Assembly (NCBI GenBank): GCA_016793305.1
Contig: JAEUHU010000175.1
Span: forward strand, 1 to 8,865
DNA from: Planctomycetota bacterium
Lineage (GTDB): Bacteria; Planctomycetota; UBA1135; UBA2386
DNA: 8,865 nt
Direction: 5' to 3'
A program made the translations under genes and the position numbers. Below, piece by piece: positions 6,308-8,865 of this stretch; within the stretch, counting starts at the first letter, position 1; every line of letters begins with the position of its first letter. The notes beneath the pieces were generated by a model that saw only the letters and a program-made list of their open reading frames with translations, was not told the DNA's origin and ran no database searches.

Positions 6308-8227
6308 ATGCGCTACGAACGGGGCGTGAGCGAAGCCCGCCCGACCGACCCGAACCCGCCCGACCGCGACGCGGCGATCCGCAGCGTGCTGCAGAAGTGG
6401 TTCGGCTTCGACGCGCTGCGGCCGATGCAGCGCGAGGCGATCGACTGCGCGCTCGACGGGCGCGACGCGCTGGTCGTGATGCCGACCGGCGGCGGCAAGT
6501 CGCTGTGCTACCAGCTGCCGGCCCTCGTGCAGGACCGGCTCGTCGTCGTCGTGTCGCCGCTGATCGCGCTGATGCAGGACCAGGTCGACGGCCTGCGGCT
6601 GCTCGGCGTGCCGGCCGCCGCCGTGCACGGCAACCTGACGGCGAAGGGGCGCGCCGAACTGCGCGAACTCGCCGACTCGGGGGCCTTGCGGATCCTGTTC
6701 GTGGCGCCGGAGCGGCTCTTCTTCGACGGCTTCGCCAACTGGCTGCAGGCGCGCGACGTCGCCGCGTTCGCGATCGACGAGGCGCACTGCATCAGCCAGT
6801 GGGGGCACGATTTCCGGCCCGAGTACCGCCGGCTCGCCGAGCTGCGCGAACGCTTCCCCGACGTGCCGTTCCAGGCGTTCACCGCGACCGCGACGCCGCG
6901 CGTGCGCGAGGACATCGTGGCGCAGCTGCGGTTGCACGAGCCGCGCGTGCTGGTCGGCACGTTCGACCGGCCGGAGCTGACCTACCGGGTGCTGCCGCGG
7001 CAGGATCTCGAGACCCAGGTCACCGAGGCGATCCGACGCCACCCCGACGCGGCGTCGATCGTCTACTGCATCTCGCGCAAGGACACCGAGGCGATGGCGA
7101 GTGTGCTGCAGCAGCGCGGCATCGAAGCTCGTCCGTACCACGCCGGCTTGTCGGCCGGTGAACGCACCAGGCTGTCGAGCGACTTCCGCGCCGAGCGTCT
7201 GCACGTGATCACCGCGACGGTCGCGTTCGGCATGGGCATCGACCGCAGCGACGTGCGGCTCGTGGTGCACGCCGGCATGCCGAAGAGCCTCGAGGCCTAC
7301 CAGCAGGAGACCGGGCGTGCTGGCCGCGACGGGCTGCCGGCCGAGTGCCTGCTGCTCTACTCGGCGGGCGACGCGGCGAAGTGGCGTTCGCTGATGGAGC
7401 GCAGCGCCGAGGAGGGCGACGGCGACGCGGCGTCGTTGCAGGCGCAGCTGGCGTTGCTGCAGGACATGCAGCGCTTCGCCGGCGGCGTGCGCTGCCGCCA
7501 CAAGGCGATCAGCGAGTACTTCGGCCAGGCCTACGACGAGCCGAACTGCGGGGCCTGCGACGTGTGCCTCGACGAACTGGTCGAGGTCGACGACGGCCAC
7601 GTGCTGGCGCAGAAGATCCTGTCGGCGGTGGTGCGCACCGGCCAGCGCTTCGGCAGCAGCCACGTGATCGACGTGCTGCGCGGCAGCCGCGGCGAACGGG
7701 TGCTGCAGCGCGGCCACGACCAGCTGCCGACGTTCGGGGTCTGCAAGGGCATGCCCGCGGGCCTGCTCGGCAACTACGTCGACCAGCTGGTCGACGCCGG
7801 GCTGCTGGTGCGCAGCGAGGGCGAGTATCCGACGCTGTCGCTCGGGGCCGAAGCGATGGCGGTGCTGAAGAGCCAGCAGCGCGCGGTGCTGCGCATGCCG
7901 AAGCAGGCGCTGGCCGCGCGCGGCAAGCGCAAGCGCGACGACAGCGGCCGCGGCAAGGCTTCCGTCGAGGTCGCCGACCTGGCACCGGGCGAACAGGCGC
8001 TGTTCGACGCGCTGCGCGCGCTGCGGCGCGAGGTCGCGCGCGAGCTGTCGGTGCCGCCGTACGTGGTGTTCCACGACAGCACGCTCGCCGACATGGCGCA
8101 GCGGCGACCGCGCACCACGAGCGAGCTGACTTCGGTGCGCGGTGTCGGTGCGCGCAAGGCGGCGACCTTCGGCGAGCGCTTCCTGGCGCTGATCGCGAGC
8201 CACGGGGCTGCGGCCGGCGGCGCGTGA
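6308..8227 (+). CDS. recQ: ATP-dependent DNA helicase RecQ
   Basis: 639 residues from the ATG at 6308, close to E. coli RecQ (609). RecQ is a 3'-5' DNA helicase acting in recombination, stalled-fork and gap repair. All family motifs are present: Q-motif FGFDALRPMQ (32-41), Walker A PTGGGKS (59-65), DEAH (157-160) with the aromatic-rich loop CISQWGHDFRPEY (161-173), FTATATP (191-197), TATVAFGMGIDRSD (302-315), and QQETGRAGRDG with the arginine finger (332-342). The zinc-site cysteines are Cys396, 414, 417 and 420. The RQC winged helix follows (about 422-530), then a basic Lys/Arg-rich linker (533-553) and a single HRDC domain (about 560-632) with RGVGARKAATFG. The start is uncertain: a GTG at 6326 is equally in frame and neither has a strong Shine-Dalgarno; both leave all domains intact. 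The gene lies 28 bases after the secreted FN3 gene, so they may share a transcript although their functions look unrelated. No residue essential to the family is missing. Confidence 0.98.
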   Translation: MRYERGVSEARPTDPNPPDRDAAIRSVLQKWFGFDALRPMQREAIDCALDGRDALVVMPTGGGKSLCYQLPALVQDRLVVVVSPLIALMQDQVDGLRLLGVPAAAVHGNLTAKGRAELRELADSGALRILFVAPERLFFDGFANWLQARDVAAFAIDEAHCISQWGHDFRPEYRRLAELRERFPDVPFQAFTATATPRVREDIVAQLRLHEPRVLVGTFDRPELTYRVLPRQDLETQVTEAIRRHPDAASIVYCISRKDTEAMASVLQQRGIEARPYHAGLSAGERTRLSSDFRAERLHVITATVAFGMGIDRSDVRLVVHAGMPKSLEAYQQETGRAGRDGLPAECLLLYSAGDAAKWRSLMERSAEEGDGDAASLQAQLALLQDMQRFAGGVRCRHKAISEYFGQAYDEPNCGACDVCLDELVEVDDGHVLAQKILSAVVRTGQRFGSSHVIDVLRGSRGERVLQRGHDQLPTFGVCKGMPAGLLGNYVDQLVDAGLLVRSEGEYPTLSLGAEAMAVLKSQQRAVLRMPKQALAARGKRKRDDSGRGKASVEVADLAPGEQALFDALRALRREVARELSVPPYVVFHDSTLADMAQRRPRTTSELTSVRGVGARKAATFGERFLALIASHGAAAGGA

Positions 8228-8245
8228 GGCGATCGGCGGCGGCTC

Positions 8246-8270
8246 GGGCCGGGCCGGGTGCGGGCTCGGG
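8246..8270 (+). other. G-quadruplex motif between recQ and the convergent gene
   Basis: Five GGG runs begin at 8246, 8251, 8256, 8262 and 8268, separated by loops of 2, 2, 3 and 3 bases. A sixth run, GGGG at 8277-8280, follows after six bases, inside the end of the convergent gene. This meets the usual G3+ with loops of 1-7 rule with runs to spare. It starts 19 bases after the recQ stop on the recQ sense strand, so it would also be in the 3' end of recQ mRNA. The motif is plain in the sequence; folding and any role, such as termination or a site for RecQ itself, are inference. No ordinary hairpin terminator is visible in this 44-base gap. Confidence 0.7.
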
Positions 8271-8271
8271 T

Positions 8272-8865
8272 TCAGCGGGGCTGGTCGAACTGCAGCAGGA
8301 ACGCCTTGTCCCGCGCCGTGAGCGCGGCATCGCCGGCCTGCCGGCGGTTGGCGTAGGTCGAACTCGCCGTGGCCCGAGCAGCCCACTGGCCGCCAGCCCC
8401 GCCGAGCAGTTCGACCGCGTCGATCTCGTCCCAGCCGGCCGAGCGGTTGGTGTCGAGCACCAGCCGGATCGTGCGCACGGCGAATCCGGTCGGCGCCCAC
8501 GTGAGCAGCCGTGGGGAGCCACCGGCGACCTCGGTCGTGCCGCGCCACAGGGTCGTCCAGCGGCCGTCCGGGGCCTTCGCGAGCACCTCGACCAGGGCCC
8601 CGGTGGCGTTGACCTCGAACACCCGCACGCCGTGCGCGACCATCGCGGTCGGGAAGCTGAGCTGCAGCCATTGGCGGCCCATCTCCGCCTCGCGTGGGGC
8701 CCACGCGTTGGGATCGTCGCGGTTCGGCGTGGCGTCGGGGGCTCCGGTCGCCTTCGCGGCGCTCCAACCCTCGGCTTGTGCGGCGTTCCGGCTCGCGTCG
8801 AGCGCCTGCTGGACGGCGGCGTCGGTTTCGACCGGGCGCCACCGCTGCGTCAGCGCGTCGACGCC
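8272..8865 (-). CDS. Discoidin-like (F5/8 type C-like) domain protein, C-terminal part, 5' end outside the window
   Basis: The frame is open from the right window edge down to the TGA at 8272-8274, giving 197 codons. An internal ATG at 8682 falls inside the domain and is not the start. Seen: the opening WSAAKATGAPDA, then DPNAWAPREAE, a strand WLQLSFPTAM, VRVFEVNATGALVEVLAKA, W-T-T-LWRG, IRLVLDTNRS and GWDEIDAVELLG. This order matches galactose-binding-like beta-sandwiches found in many secreted proteins, where they bind carbohydrate or other surface ligands. After the domain comes a short tail ending FLLQFDQPR. What lies N-terminal to the domain is outside the window; the visible part before it (8800-8865) is Ala/Gln-rich and not diagnostic. 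It is convergent with recQ, with 44 bases between the two stops. A secreted binding or structural protein is the likely reading. The domain call is fairly sure; the specific ligand and full architecture are unknown. Confidence 0.87.
   Translation of the reverse strand, partial: GVDALTQRWRPVETDAAVQQALDASRNAAQAEGWSAAKATGAPDATPNRDDPNAWAPREAEMGRQWLQLSFPTAMVAHGVRVFEVNATGALVEVLAKAPDGRWTTLWRGTTEVAGGSPRLLTWAPTGFAVRTIRLVLDTNRSAGWDEIDAVELLGGAGGQWAARATASSTYANRRQAGDAALTARDKAFLLQFDQPR

Noticed and set aside
5192..8842. A 1216-codon open frame on the minus strand across recQ and its neighbours
   Set aside because: In high-GC DNA stop codons are rare, and this frame is antisense to a full set of RecQ motifs. 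Its translation is Arg/Ala/His/Gln-rich with no recognisable domain.

Overview
The window looks like chromosomal DNA from a high-GC bacterium, most likely a member of the Planctomycetota. Two things point there. The first is a PSD1 (DUF1553) gene followed four bases later by a Tat-exported DUF1501 gene, a pairing expanded in Planctomycetes and related phyla. The second is an abundance of secreted proteins built from fibronectin type III or discoidin-like beta-sandwich domains. Codon use is uniformly GC-rich at third positions. I see no tRNA, rRNA, CRISPR array, insertion sequence, integrase or phage gene, so nothing marks this as a mobile region.

Layout. (1) 2-2954, plus strand: the C-terminal part of a DUF1553 protein, cut by the left edge and carrying a roughly 140-residue Lys/Ala/Pro-rich insert just before its conserved C-terminus, then a complete DUF1501 protein. 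(2) 3000-4503, minus strand: a small two-helix membrane protein followed by a secreted protein of unknown function, convergent with the DUF1501 gene. A GC-rich hairpin lies in the convergent gap at 2955-2999. (3) 4594-6279, plus strand: a secreted protein in which a roughly 105-residue module, apparently repeated three times, alternates with two FN3-like domains. It diverges from the small membrane protein across a 90-base gap that holds a hairpin. (4) 6308-8227, plus strand: a full RecQ helicase with helicase core, zinc cysteines, RQC and HRDC, 28 bases behind the secreted gene. (5) 8272-8865, minus strand: the C-terminal part of a protein with a discoidin-like domain, cut by the right edge. 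Between recQ and this gene is a compact G-quadruplex motif.

How the genes work together. The DUF1553/DUF1501 pair is a recognised two-gene unit whose biochemical role is not firmly established. The two minus-strand genes are probably co-transcribed. recQ is a DNA repair gene that may share a transcript with the secreted gene upstream, with no evident functional link. No stretch longer than 300 bases lacks a gene. I do not see a convincing new multi-gene system. The points most worth a second look are the repeated-module architecture at 4726-6276, the low-complexity insert at 1001-1423, and the G-quadruplex motif directly after recQ.
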